Assembly (NCBI RefSeq): GCF_031458235.1
Contig: NZ_JAVDYB010000001.1
Span: 3,803,001 to 3,867,000 of the forward strand
Source: Catenuloplanes atrovinosus
Lineage (GTDB): Bacteria > Actinomycetota > Actinomycetes > Mycobacteriales > Micromonosporaceae
Direction: 5' to 3'
Length of the DNA stretch: 64,000 nucleotides
Part shown: piece after piece, positions 33,717 to 42,602 of the stretch
Layout of the letters: every line of letters starts with the position of its first letter
How positions within the stretch are numbered: position 1 is the stretch's first letter
Notes under the pieces: generated by a model
The model's input: the letters and a program-made list of their open reading frames with translations, nothing else
Databases searched by the model: none
Told to the model about the DNA's origin: nothing
Position numbers and translations under genes: made by a program

Positions 33717-35678
33717 TCAGGAGAGCGCGGGGGCGGTGCGGTCGGAGGTCCATTCGGTGGCCCAGGTGGCGAAGTCGTCCGGGGGCAGCGGGCGGCAGAA
33801 GAGGTAGCCCTGGCCGACCTCGCACCCCATGTCCGCGATCGCCTCGTGGGTGCGCTCGTCCTCGACGCCCTCCACCACGACCTGAAGGCCCAGCGCGTGG
33901 GCCAGCTCGACCATCGCGGTGACGATGGGCCGGCCGCGCGGGGTGGAGAGGATCTCCGTGGTGAACTGGCGGTCGATCTTCAGCTCGTCCAGCGGCAGCA
34001 CCTGGAGGTAGCTCATCGACGAGTAACCGGTGCCGAAGTCGTCGATCGAGAGCAGGACGCCGCGGTCGCGCATGTCGCGCAGCGCGGCGGCGGCGCGGGG
34101 CGGGTCGTCGACCAGCGCGCTCTCGGTGATCTCGATGGTCAGCTGGCCGGCGGCGGTGCCGTACCGGTCCATCAGCGCGGCCACCCGGGCGGGGAAGCCG
34201 GGGTCGAGCAGGTTGGACGCGCCGACGTTCACCGAGACCGGCATCAGCAGGCCGTCGTGCCGCCAGCGCTGGTGCTGAGCGAGCGCGGCCTCGAGCACGG
34301 CGTCGGTGAGCGGGCGCATCAGGTCGCTCTGCTCGGCGGTGGGGACGAACAGGTGCGGGCCGAGCAGTCCGCGGACCGGGTGCCGCCAGCGGACCAGCGC
34401 CTCCGCCCCGCAGAGCGTGCGCGTGCCGACCCGCACCTTGGGCTGGTAGTGCAGTTCGAGCTCGCCGTTCTCGATGGCGCGGCGCAGCTCGCCGAGCAGC
34501 GTGAGCCGCTCGAAGCTGTTCTGGTCGGCGTCCGGATCGTACATGCTGATGCCGTTGTGCCCGCGTTTCGCCGCGTACATGGCGACGTCCGCGTGCTGGA
34601 GCAGCTCCGCGGCGCTGGTGCTGGGCGAGGGGTAGAACGCGACGCCGATGCTGCCGCTGATGTCGAGCGTCAGGCCCTCCAGCTCGGCCGGGCCGCAGAG
34701 CGCGGCCAGGATGCGCTCGCCGATGTCCATCACCTCCTCCGCGGAGTCGACCGCGGAGAGCAGCACCGCGAACTCGTCGCCGCCGAGGCGCGCGACCAGG
34801 TCCGTACCGCGGGAGGCGCCGGTCAGCCGCCGGGCCACCTCCTGCAGCAGCAGGTCGCCGGCGTGGTGGCCGAGCGTGTCGTTGACCTCCTTGAACCGGT
34901 TGAGGTCGATGAGCAGCAGGCCGACCCCGGCGCCGCCCGGCACCGTACGCCCGATGGCCTTCTCGATGCCCTCGGTGAGCAGGTTGCGGTTGGCGACGCC
35001 GGTGAGGCCGTCGTGGCTGGCCCGGTAGCGGCTCTCCGCGGCCTGCCGCTCGGTGCTGCGCTGGTAGACCAGCAGTACCACGGTGCAGAAGACGACCAGT
35101 GCCAGGTCGGCCAGGGAGATGACGGTGACGGCCAGCTTGATCTGGTCGCTGTCCTGCCGTGCCTCGCGGAGCCGGTCGCCGATCTCCAGGTTGTTCCGCG
35201 CAATGTTGAGCGAGGCCTGCTTGCGCAGCGCCGCGGCGCTGAGCGCGGCCTGCCGGGCCTGGTGGCGGAGCGCGTCCTCGTCACCGCCGCGGGTGACGTC
35301 GACCAGGTTCCGCAGCGTGTAGCTGTACCCGCCGTACGTGTTCTGCAGCGACCGGGCCTGCGCGCTGTCGTCCGGCCCGCCGTACGCGTTGAGCCAGCGC
35401 AGGTTCTCCTCGGCCGAGCCGATCGATCCGGACAGCACGGCGCGGCCCTCCGCGCTCTGCTGCTCCAGGAAGTCGACCAGCATCTCGTACTCAATGTTGA
35501 TCTTCAGATAGACCTCGTTCCACTGCTGGCTGACCTGCTGCCGGCCGGCGACGGACGCGGAGGCCTGGGCGGCGGTGCGCGCGCTGATGAACGCCAGCCC
35601 GGCGAGCAGCGTGAGGCCGATGGTGAGCGCCACGATCGCGCTGCGGGCGACCGCGCGGCGCTGCAACCAGTGACGCAT
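33717..35678 (-). CDS. membrane GGDEF-EAL protein (cyclic-di-GMP turnover)
   Basis: 653 residues from ATG at 35678 (GGGGAGG eight bases upstream). Membrane helix at about 12-32, an extracytoplasmic four-helix-like sensor (33-183), second helix at about 184-205, then a GGDEF domain with an intact RLGGDEF (297-303) and IDLNRFKEVND, and an EAL domain with GAEALVRW, EITESAL, DDFGTGYSS and DELKIDRQF. Both active sites look complete, so it may be bifunctional or switch by ligand. Divergent from a periplasmic binding lipoprotein; a PilZ receptor is 1.3 kb further. Confidence 0.94.
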   Translation of the reverse strand: MRHWLQRRAVARSAIVALTIGLTLLAGLAFISARTAAQASASVAGRQQVSQQWNEVYLKINIEYEMLVDFLEQQSAEGRAVLSGSIGSAEENLRWLNAYGGPDDSAQARSLQNTYGGYSYTLRNLVDVTRGGDEDALRHQARQAALSAAALRKQASLNIARNNLEIGDRLREARQDSDQIKLAVTVISLADLALVVFCTVVLLVYQRSTERQAAESRYRASHDGLTGVANRNLLTEGIEKAIGRTVPGGAGVGLLLIDLNRFKEVNDTLGHHAGDLLLQEVARRLTGASRGTDLVARLGGDEFAVLLSAVDSAEEVMDIGERILAALCGPAELEGLTLDISGSIGVAFYPSPSTSAAELLQHADVAMYAAKRGHNGISMYDPDADQNSFERLTLLGELRRAIENGELELHYQPKVRVGTRTLCGAEALVRWRHPVRGLLGPHLFVPTAEQSDLMRPLTDAVLEAALAQHQRWRHDGLLMPVSVNVGASNLLDPGFPARVAALMDRYGTAAGQLTIEITESALVDDPPRAAAALRDMRDRGVLLSIDDFGTGYSSMSYLQVLPLDELKIDRQFTTEILSTPRGRPIVTAMVELAHALGLQVVVEGVEDERTHEAIADMGCEVGQGYLFCRPLPPDDFATWATEWTSDRTAPALS

Positions 35679-35762
35679 CCGCCCGCACCTCCCCTCGTCA
35701 TCGCCCATCGTCCGGAGCCGGGTTTCCCTGAGCTAATCCGGAATCGTGCCGATGGGGCGGAC

Positions 35763-36812
35763 ATGGACGTGTCCCGCCGGGTCGCCGCCGCGCTGACCGT
35801 GGCGCTGCTGGCGTGCGCCGCCGGGTGCACCGGCGCAGCGGACGACCGGCGGGCCGGCGCGGTGGCGCTGCTGGTCGCGGGCCGCCAGTTCGGGTTCGTG
35901 CAGGAGATGACGTTCGGCTTCGCGCACGGCGTGGACGAGGTCGGCGGCGTCGCGCACACCGAGTCCGGCCCCGGGGTCGCGGACAGCGCCGCGCAACTGG
36001 AGCAGTTCCACGCGGCGGAGCAGGCGTCCCCGGCCAGCCTCGCCGTCTTCACGCTCACCCCGGAGCTGTTCGCGGACTCGATCGGCTCCGCGATCACCCG
36101 CGGCACACCGGTGATCTCGGTGCACGCGCCGCCCGCGCCCGGCTCCGGGGTGCGGCTGTTCGTCGGCAACGACAACTACCGGCTCGGCGCGATGCTGGGC
36201 GAGGCGGTCGCGGCGCGGCTGCCCGCCACCACCGGCGGCGTGATCGTGATCGGCTCGGTCTCGCCCGGCATCCCGTCGCTGGACAGCCGCGTGGCGGGCG
36301 TGCGGGACACGCTGCACCGGCTGCTGCCGACCGTGGTCGTGGTCGGCCCGTTCGACACCAAGCAGGAGCCGGGCGCGAACCTGCGCGCCTGGCAGACGCT
36401 GCACCGGGCGAACCCGGGCGCGCTCGCGCTGATCGGCGTCGGCGGACGCGACGCCAACTCCATCGCCGCGCTGCGCGCCGCCGGCCACGATCCGTGGGTG
36501 GCCGGCGCGATCGGCTTCGACGACTCCTCGCTGACGCTCGCCGCCAAGGGCCGGATGGTGCTCGTCTCCACCGAGACCTACCTTCAAGGCCAGGTCGCCG
36601 GCCGCCTCCAGGCGCTCGCCGCGAAGACCGGCCGCCCGCTCCCGATCGGCTGGATCCAGACCCCCGGCCTGCTGATCGACGACCGCAACGCAGCCGCGAT
36701 CATCGCCCGCCAGTTCTCCGAGGCGCGCCGCCAGCAGTGGTTCCGCGACATGGCCGACACCATCGTCCACGCACCGGAGCAGTTCCTGCGACCGCTCGAG
36801 GACGCGGTCTAA
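35763..36812 (+). CDS. periplasmic-binding-protein-like lipoprotein
   Basis: 349 residues from ATG at 35763. Lipoprotein signal with the cysteine in AAGC (residue 22). Sugar-binding type I fold: VALLVAGRQFGFVQEMTFGF, FVGNDNYRLGAMLGEAVA and VAGAIGFDDSSLTLAAKG, similar to ribose/xylose ABC receptors and to LuxP-type sensors. No permease or ATPase gene is near. Its partner may be the divergent GGDEF-EAL membrane protein 84 bp away, giving a ligand-sensing pair (inference). Confidence 0.85.
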   Translation: MDVSRRVAAALTVALLACAAGCTGAADDRRAGAVALLVAGRQFGFVQEMTFGFAHGVDEVGGVAHTESGPGVADSAAQLEQFHAAEQASPASLAVFTLTPELFADSIGSAITRGTPVISVHAPPAPGSGVRLFVGNDNYRLGAMLGEAVAARLPATTGGVIVIGSVSPGIPSLDSRVAGVRDTLHRLLPTVVVVGPFDTKQEPGANLRAWQTLHRANPGALALIGVGGRDANSIAALRAAGHDPWVAGAIGFDDSSLTLAAKGRMVLVSTETYLQGQVAGRLQALAAKTGRPLPIGWIQTPGLLIDDRNAAAIIARQFSEARRQQWFRDMADTIVHAPEQFLRPLEDAV

Positions 36813-36831
36813 GAAGATCAAATTCTTTCTC

Positions 36832-36875
36832 TTCCCGCGTCCGGCGTGGTCGCCTTCCGAGTGCTCCCGCGGGCA
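36832..36875 (-). repeat. dispersed intergenic repeat, copy D (short, inverted)
   Basis: TTCCCGCGTCCGGCGTGG then GTGCTCCCGCGGGCACC, the same core as copy C. It lies between two convergent genes, right after an A+T-rich AAGAA/TTCTT inverted repeat at 36812-36829 that may act as a terminator. Confidence 0.6.
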
Positions 36876-36933
36876 CCGGTCGGCCGCGGGCGGCCTCCCT
36901 GCACGTGTCGCGGTGGTCGCCAGGGGACGTCGG

Positions 36934-37701
36934 TCAGTCGTCCCAGGCGAGGCGGGGCCGGCCGCCGGCCAGGGAGACGACGCGGGCCAGCAGCAGCTTG
37001 TCGTCGATCGCGATGACGACGCGTTCGCCGCGCTGGACGGTGAGGTCGCCGCCGGTGACGGCGCCGCCGAGCGCGGTCGCCTGGAACGTGACCCGGGCGG
37101 AGCCGGTCGAGGTCCACAGCCAGGCCGGGCCGCTGGGCACGGCGGCGCCGTCCGCTCCGGTGGTCCAGGTGATGGCGGCGACCATGTCGCGGTCCGCGGG
37201 GCGCAGCTGGGTGAACGCGAACCGGGCCCGGCCGACCCGGCCGTCGATGGTGGCGGCGATGCAGGTCATCGGGGATTCGCCGAGCGTGATCCGGGCGGCC
37301 ACGGTGACACCGGCCGGGATCTCGCGGTCGAGCTGGGCGGAGAAGCCGCCGACGGACATGTCGGTGGTACGGCCGGTGGCGGGCTCGTCGGCACCGGGCC
37401 ACCAGATGGTGGCGGCCGAGGTGACCGGCTGCCGGACGTAGCGGCGGCGGTCGGCACCGGTCGGGCGCGGCAGGCCGAGGTGCAGGTCGGGGCCGTCGGT
37501 GCCGCGCACCGCGGCCCACCAGCGGCCGAGCGGCGTGACCCGCACCAGCGAGACGGTGTCGAACGTCTCCAGCCCGGTCCAGGTGCCGGCGTTCCGCCGC
37601 AGATGCAGGGAACGGTCACCGGCGGCGATCACGGTCGCCTCGCCGCCGGGCTCGACCCGGACCGGCACGTCCACCCATCCCTGAAGATCCGCCATGCCCA
37701 T
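36934..37701 (-). CDS. PilZ-domain cyclic-di-GMP-binding protein
   Basis: 255 residues; ATG at 37701 or 37695, neither with a good ribosome site. N-terminal YcgR-like domain (about 1-100), then PilZ with the two ligand motifs RRRYVR (RxxxR) and DMSVGGF (D-x-S-x-x-G), and a basic C-terminal extension. A complete c-di-GMP receptor. With the GGDEF-EAL gene close by it forms a small signalling group; the output (motility, wall or secretion) is not shown. Confidence 0.88.
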   Translation of the reverse strand: MGMADLQGWVDVPVRVEPGGEATVIAAGDRSLHLRRNAGTWTGLETFDTVSLVRVTPLGRWWAAVRGTDGPDLHLGLPRPTGADRRRYVRQPVTSAATIWWPGADEPATGRTTDMSVGGFSAQLDREIPAGVTVAARITLGESPMTCIAATIDGRVGRARFAFTQLRPADRDMVAAITWTTGADGAAVPSGPAWLWTSTGSARVTFQATALGGAVTGGDLTVQRGERVVIAIDDKLLLARVVSLAGGRPRLAWDD

Positions 37702-37773
37702 ATAGTGTCTGAAACATACCGATAAATCCGGGCGAATCGCAGTAGGGTGAAGGGCGCAGAGGAGGTCCGTGCC

Positions 37774-39057
37774 GTGTCGATGTCCCGTCGGCGGGTGTTG
37801 CGCGCCGCCGCCGGCCTGGCGACCGCCTCGATCACCGGATGCGGCGGGGACGGGCCGGGCATCGCGACCGGCGGTGGCGAGACGGTGCTGTGGTACTGGC
37901 CGGGCGGGCTCAGCGGCGCGGTGCTGAGCGACGCGGTGACGCACTTCGCGGCCCGGACCACGCTGCGGCCCACCCCGATCGACGGCGACTACCGGGCGCG
38001 GCTCGCCGAGGTGCTGGCCGGGCCGCCCACCGCGGTGCCGTCGATCGCGGGCATCCGCAGCGAGGAGATCGCGGCGTTCCTGCCGCGCGCGGATCTCTTC
38101 GCGGACCTGCGCCCACTCGGCGCGGAGGAGGTCGCCGGGCAGTACGTGCCGTGGAAGTGGCAGCAGGCCAGCGCGCCGGACAACCGGCTGATCGGCTTCC
38201 CGGCCGGCATCGGGCCGACCGCGATGTACTACCGCACGGACGTCTTCGAGCGCGCCGGCCTGCCGGTCGAGCCGACCGAGGTGGCGGACGCGATCGGCAC
38301 CTGGAACGACTACGTCGAGGCGGGCCTGCAGATCGGCCGCGCACTGCCGGGCACCCGCCTGCTCCGCAACGCGCAGGAGCTGTTCGTCATCGTCGTCCAC
38401 CAGGGTGCGAAGCGGTTCATCGACGAGGCGAACCACTTCGTCGGTGACGGTACGCACGTGCGCGCCGCCTGGGAGACGGCCGCGCGGCTGGTCGGCACCG
38501 GCGTCAGCGCGGGCATCCCGGCCGCGGACGACGCGCGGTGGCGGACCGCGCTGCGGGACGGCACGCTCGCGACCGAGCTGGGCGCGGCGTGGCGCGGTCA
38601 CGACCTCAAGACCGCGGCGCCGGGCGCGTCCGGGCGGTGGCGGGTGACGTCGGGGCCGGCCGCGGGCGCGGACTACGGCGGGGCGTTCCTGTCGCTGCCG
38701 GTCAACGGGCGGGATCCGGCGCTGGCGTACGAGATCGTGGCCTGGCTGCTGTCCCCGGAGAATCAGGCGCGCGCGTTCACCGACGCCGGGCTGTTCCCGG
38801 CCTCCCCCGCCACGTACACGATGGCCGCGCTGCGCGAGCCGGACCCGTACTTCGGCGGCCAGCTCACCGGCGAGGTGTTCGGCGCCTCGGCCGAGCGCGC
38901 GCGGCTGGTCTACGAGGCTCCGGCGGACGTGGACGTGCAACGCGTGTACGTCCGGCAGCTCGGCGCCTACGAGCGCGGCGACAAGACCGAGACGGAGGCG
39001 TGGCGCGACGCGGTCGCCGAGGGCCGCCGCCTCGCCACCAGCCTCGGCGTCAACTGA
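37774..39057 (+). CDS. extracellular solute-binding lipoprotein (ABC sugar-type)
   Basis: 427 residues from GTG at 37774 (GGAGG eight bases before). Tat-like SRRRVLRAA then lipobox ITGC. Family 1 solute-binding fold: VLWYWPGGL, DNRLIGFPAGIGPTAMYYRTDVFERAGLP (shown by its YYRTD core) and EIVAWLLSPENQARAF. No transport genes adjacent, so it is an orphan receptor. Start is 72 bp from the divergent PilZ gene. Confidence 0.87.
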   Translation: MSMSRRRVLRAAAGLATASITGCGGDGPGIATGGGETVLWYWPGGLSGAVLSDAVTHFAARTTLRPTPIDGDYRARLAEVLAGPPTAVPSIAGIRSEEIAAFLPRADLFADLRPLGAEEVAGQYVPWKWQQASAPDNRLIGFPAGIGPTAMYYRTDVFERAGLPVEPTEVADAIGTWNDYVEAGLQIGRALPGTRLLRNAQELFVIVVHQGAKRFIDEANHFVGDGTHVRAAWETAARLVGTGVSAGIPAADDARWRTALRDGTLATELGAAWRGHDLKTAAPGASGRWRVTSGPAAGADYGGAFLSLPVNGRDPALAYEIVAWLLSPENQARAFTDAGLFPASPATYTMAALREPDPYFGGQLTGEVFGASAERARLVYEAPADVDVQRVYVRQLGAYERGDKTETEAWRDAVAEGRRLATSLGVN

Positions 39058-39251
39058 CGCGGCCCCGAGCGGCCGATGTGGAGGATCGCACGCCGTCACC
39101 CGTACGGGTGCGCGGCGCGAATGGCGAAAGACCGCAGAACGAAGTAGTAAGTGTGCGGAGAGTGACCACTGTGGTCGTGCCGAGACAGAACCGGCCCTTC
39201 GAACGAAACACCGGCGAAGCCGGGCGCCGCACGGGAGCATGCCCGGGAGAT

Positions 39252-39500
39252 CTACATCGCCTGCGGCCGTGAGCGCGGCGCCGAACCGGTCGGGACGTAG
39301 ACGCCGCGTCCCTGGTGACCCTGCAGTTCACCCAGCGTATTGAGCATGCGGATGGCCATCTTGACCGGCTCGGCACTGCAGTTGTACGCCACGGTGAGCT
39401 CGGAGATGGACGGCAGCTTGTCGCCGGGCTTGAGGTCGCCGTTCGCGATCTTGGTGCGGATGTCAGCCATGATCTGCTGGTAGATGGGGGTGGCGGGCAT
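39252..39500 (-). CDS. minimal GntR-type winged-helix regulator
   Basis: 82 residues. IYQQIMADIRTKIANGDLKPG, KLPSISELTVAYNCS and RGVYV make a full GntR HTH, but the chain stops right after the wing, with no effector domain. Such short forms occur in actinomycetes beside ABC genes. Located between an orphan binding protein and a second binding-protein operon, either of which could be its target. Confidence 0.85.
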   Translation of the reverse strand: MPATPIYQQIMADIRTKIANGDLKPGDKLPSISELTVAYNCSAEPVKMAIRMLNTLGELQGHQGRGVYVPTGSAPRSRPQAM

Positions 39501-39587
39501 GGTGAGGGACTCCCTTGGTCAGCGCCTGCCATGACATCACGCTGGACCTCGGATAACAAGCATCCCAAGAATCCTCAGTATCCACAG

Positions 39588-39616
39588 TTGACTTGGAATG
39601 AGAAGCATTCTAGGTT
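39588..39616 (+). promoter_or_regulatory. promoter of the binding-protein/permease operon
   Basis: TTGACT, 17-base spacer, TAGGTT. The spacer holds GAATG-5-CATTC, an inverted repeat that could be an operator overlapping the promoter. The sequence ACTTGGAATG recurs at 39773. The leader to the GTG start is about 190 bases; I see no TPP, cobalamin or other riboswitch signature in it. Confidence 0.7.
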
Positions 39617-39809
39617 TTCGTGCCGAGGGTCCGCCCGTTCTGCTCTTGGTCAGCAACTTTGGGTGACGATGGCGGGCCCTCCCCCTGATCGGGGCGGCCC
39701 CTCACCCGACCGCCCCGGCGCCGTGTCGACGCTGGAGAACCCCCTCGCCGCGACCGCGGCCGCTCCTCGCCGACTTGGAATGCAAAGAATGCCGAGAAGG
39801 GATGTTGCA

Positions 39810-40919
39810 GTGGCATCACTGCTGAACCGGCCGCTCAGCCGCCGGACGCTGCTGGCAGGCAGCGCGGCGGCCGGCGTCGGCCTCACCGGGCTGGCCGCCG
39901 CCGGTTGCACGTCGAACCCGACCTCCGAGGTGGCCGCGCCGAGTGGCGAGCTGCGCAAGACCACGTACATGACCGCGTTCGGTCTGCCGGGTCGCGAGGC
40001 CGCCGGTGCGGTGGCGAAGGGCAAGGGCTTCTTCCAGGAGGCCGGCCTCGACGTCACCATCGTCGCGGGCGCGGCCGGCGAGAAGAACTACGCGGCCATG
40101 GAGTCCGGGCAGGTCGACTTCGGCGCGGTGGACTGGTCGGGCGCGGTCCCGCGCTACGCCAAGGGCGGCAAGGCCGTGAAGATCGTGGCCGCGATCCACT
40201 CGCAGACCCTCATCTCGATGGTGACGCTGCCCAGCAAGGGCATCACCAGCGCGCGCCAGCTCATCGGCAAGAAGATCGGCGTGGGCGCGGGCGCGGCGCC
40301 GAAGTCCGTCTTCCCGGCGTACGCGTCCGCGTTCAACATCGACCCGGCCGAGCTCAACACCGTGCAGTGGCAGGAGGTCGCGCCCGACCAGGTCGCGGGC
40401 CTGCTGATCGCGGGCCAGGTCGACGCGATCGGCCTGTTCGTCGCGGGTACGCCCGGCGTGCGCAAGGCCGCGATCGGCAAGGGCCTGATCACCAAGGAGC
40501 AGGACCTGGTGGTGCTGCCCTACTCCGACGGCCTGACCGACCTGATGGGCAACGTGCTCACCGCGCGCACCCAGCTCATCCAGGAGCAGCCGCAGTTGGT
40601 CCGCGACTTCACCGGCGCGCTGATGAAGGGCCTGGACTACGCCATCAACAACCCGGAGGAGTCGGCGAAGATCCTGGCCGAGCAGGTGCCGGAGACCGAC
40701 CCGGAGGTGGCGGCCGCGGAGCTGACCATCATGAAGACCTACGTCTACCCGCAGGACAGCACGAAGCCGATCGGCTACATCGACGAGGCGCGCGCCGCGA
40801 AGGGCGCCGCGATCCTCGAGGGCGTGCTCCAGCTGCCGCCGATCGACGTCGGCGACATGATCGATTTCAACTTCGTTCCCGGCGCCGCGCCGGTCCCGGC
40901 CTCCTCGTCGGCGAAGTGA
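39810..40919 (+). CDS. NMT1/SsuA-type ABC substrate-binding lipoprotein
   Basis: 369 residues from GTG at 39810 (AAGGGA eight bases upstream; ATG at 39789 would add 7). SRRTLLAG twin arginine and lipobox AAGC: a Tat lipoprotein. FGLPGREAAGAVAKGKGFFQEAGLDV, ESGQVDFGAVDWSGAV and GKKIGVGAGA are the NMT1/SsuA fold used for sulfonates, taurine, nitrate or thiamine-pyrimidine precursors. First gene of an operon with a methyltransferase and a permease; substrate open. Confidence 0.9.
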   Translation: MASLLNRPLSRRTLLAGSAAAGVGLTGLAAAGCTSNPTSEVAAPSGELRKTTYMTAFGLPGREAAGAVAKGKGFFQEAGLDVTIVAGAAGEKNYAAMESGQVDFGAVDWSGAVPRYAKGGKAVKIVAAIHSQTLISMVTLPSKGITSARQLIGKKIGVGAGAAPKSVFPAYASAFNIDPAELNTVQWQEVAPDQVAGLLIAGQVDAIGLFVAGTPGVRKAAIGKGLITKEQDLVVLPYSDGLTDLMGNVLTARTQLIQEQPQLVRDFTGALMKGLDYAINNPEESAKILAEQVPETDPEVAAAELTIMKTYVYPQDSTKPIGYIDEARAAKGAAILEGVLQLPPIDVGDMIDFNFVPGAAPVPASSSAK

Positions 40920-40926
40920 CGCGGGC

Positions 40927-41751
40927 ATGACGGACATCCGGCCGTACCCGCTGAGCAACCTGCACGAGGCCTCCGGCGACCATCACGACGCGCTCAGCGC
41001 CCTGCTCGACGACGACACCATGTACCGGATCACCAGCCTGATCGACCGGGAGAGCTTCCCGGCGACCGGGCTGCCGTCCGGCACCTGGGCCGGCGCGCGC
41101 ATGCTCGAGGTCGGCGCCGGCGCCGGCAGCGTGGCGCAGAAGATGCGCTATCTGGTCGGCGAGACCGGGCGGGTGGTCGCGCTCGACCTGCATCCGGCGA
41201 TCGAGCCGGACGGCAACCTCGACGTGGTGCGGCTCGACCTGCTCTCCGACGAGCCGCTGCCGGAGGGCCCGTTCCACCTGATCCACGCGCGGCTCACGCT
41301 CGGCCACCTGCCGCCGCGCAAGGCCATCACGGCGCGGCTGGCCGAGCGGCTCGCGCCGGGCGGCTGGCTGTGCCTGGAGGACTTCCGGGCCCGGCGGGAG
41401 CACATCGCGGTGTCCGGCGAGGGCGCGGACGTCGTGGAGGAGTTCCAGCGGACCGTGGGCCGGAAGGTGTTCGACGCGCACGGCACGGACCCGGGCTGGG
41501 CGCCGAGCATCCACGGTGTCCTCACCGGGCTCGGCCTGACCAATGTGGATACGAAGACGTTCAGTTCGTACTGGGGTGGCGGGAACGCGGGTGCGCGCTT
41601 CCTGACCGCGATCCACGCGCAGACCTACGACAAGGTGCTCGCGGCCGGCATGGCGAAGGAGCGGCTCGACCGGGTGCCGGAGATCATGGCGGACCCCGCG
41701 ACGCTGATCCACGGCCACGAGGTCTTCTCGGTCGTCGGCCAGCGCGCCTGA
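40927..41751 (+). CDS. SAM-dependent methyltransferase inside a transporter operon
   Basis: 274 residues, ATG seven bases after the binding-protein stop. Motif I MLEVGAGAGSVAQKM, acidic VALDLHPAI, motif II-like FHLIHARLTLGHLP and ERLAPGGWLCLEDF. The UbiE-like methyltransferase class 11/25. Its place between receptor and permease suggests that it acts on the imported compound or its derivative (inference). Confidence 0.85.
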   Translation: MTDIRPYPLSNLHEASGDHHDALSALLDDDTMYRITSLIDRESFPATGLPSGTWAGARMLEVGAGAGSVAQKMRYLVGETGRVVALDLHPAIEPDGNLDVVRLDLLSDEPLPEGPFHLIHARLTLGHLPPRKAITARLAERLAPGGWLCLEDFRARREHIAVSGEGADVVEEFQRTVGRKVFDAHGTDPGWAPSIHGVLTGLGLTNVDTKTFSSYWGGGNAGARFLTAIHAQTYDKVLAAGMAKERLDRVPEIMADPATLIHGHEVFSVVGQRA

Positions 41752-41760
41752 TCTCGCACC

Positions 41761-41825
41761 GTGCCGGGCGTGCCCGAGCACACCGGGACCGCCATCTTCC
41801 CGGTGTGCCCGCGCACGCCCGGCAC
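41761..41825 (+). terminator. 28-bp stem hairpin within the operon
   Basis: Arms 41761-41788 and 41798-41825 pair at 26 of 28 positions around a 9-base loop (CCGCCATCT). It begins 10 bases after the methyltransferase stop and 22 bases before the permease GTG. It could be an attenuating terminator or an mRNA processing/stabilising structure that sets lower permease expression. Confidence 0.65.
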
Positions 41826-41846
41826 ATCCTATAAAGGGAGTCCTCT

Positions 41847-42602
41847 GTGTCTCTTCGCGCGACCGCGTTGCCGACCGCCGGGGTGATCGGCGTCGTGCTG
41901 GCCTGGTGGACGTTCACCGTGCTGGGCAACGTGCCCGAGTTCTTCCTGCCGTCGCCGCCGCAGATCTTCGACGCGTTCCTGCAGAAGCCGGGCTACCTGC
42001 TCGCCGAGGCGGGCGTCACGCTGATCGAGACGCTGGCCGGGTTCGCGATCGCCACCGTGGCCGGGCTCGGCATCGGCGTCGCGCTCGCGGCGTCGCGGAC
42101 CGCGGACCGGGTCACGCTGCCGGTCTTCGTGGCGCTGAACGCCGTACCGAAGGTGGCCCTGGCGCCGCTGCTGCTGTTCTGGCTCGGCTTCGGGTTCCCG
42201 CCGAAGATCACGCTCGTGGCGATCATGTGTTTCTTCCCGGTGCTGCTGGCGGTGAAGCAGGGGCTGACCTCCGCGCCGACCGAGTCGCTGGAGCTGGCCG
42301 CGTCGCTGTGCGCGAACCGGCGCCAGACGTTCCTCAAGATCCGCATTCACTACGCGCTGCCGCAGATCTTCCTGGGGCTGAAGACCGCGATCAACCTGGC
42401 CGTGATCGGCGCGGTGGTGGCCGAACTGTCCAACCCGGAGCGCGGGCTGGGCACCGTGATCAGCCGCAGCACGTCGAACTTCGACACCCCGGCCGCGTTC
42501 GCCGCGATCGTGCTGCTGGCGGTCATCTCGGTGGCGCTGTTCTACGGCGTCGCGCTGATCGAGCGGCTGCTGCTGCCGTGGGCGCGGGAGACCAGCGGCT
42601 AG
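41847..42602 (+). CDS. ABC transporter permease (SsuC/ThiX family)
   Basis: 251 residues from GTG with AAGGGAG upstream. About six membrane helices; the ATPase-coupling EAA loop is ELAASLCANRRQTFLKIRIHYALPQI (key A-S-x-x-x-N-x-x-x-x-F-x-K-I-x). This is the partner of the NMT1-type receptor at 39810. No ATP-binding protein is encoded nearby, since the next gene is a convergent TetR; it must be shared or encoded elsewhere. Confidence 0.92.
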   Translation: MSLRATALPTAGVIGVVLAWWTFTVLGNVPEFFLPSPPQIFDAFLQKPGYLLAEAGVTLIETLAGFAIATVAGLGIGVALAASRTADRVTLPVFVALNAVPKVALAPLLLFWLGFGFPPKITLVAIMCFFPVLLAVKQGLTSAPTESLELAASLCANRRQTFLKIRIHYALPQIFLGLKTAINLAVIGAVVAELSNPERGLGTVISRSTSNFDTPAAFAAIVLLAVISVALFYGVALIERLLLPWARETSG

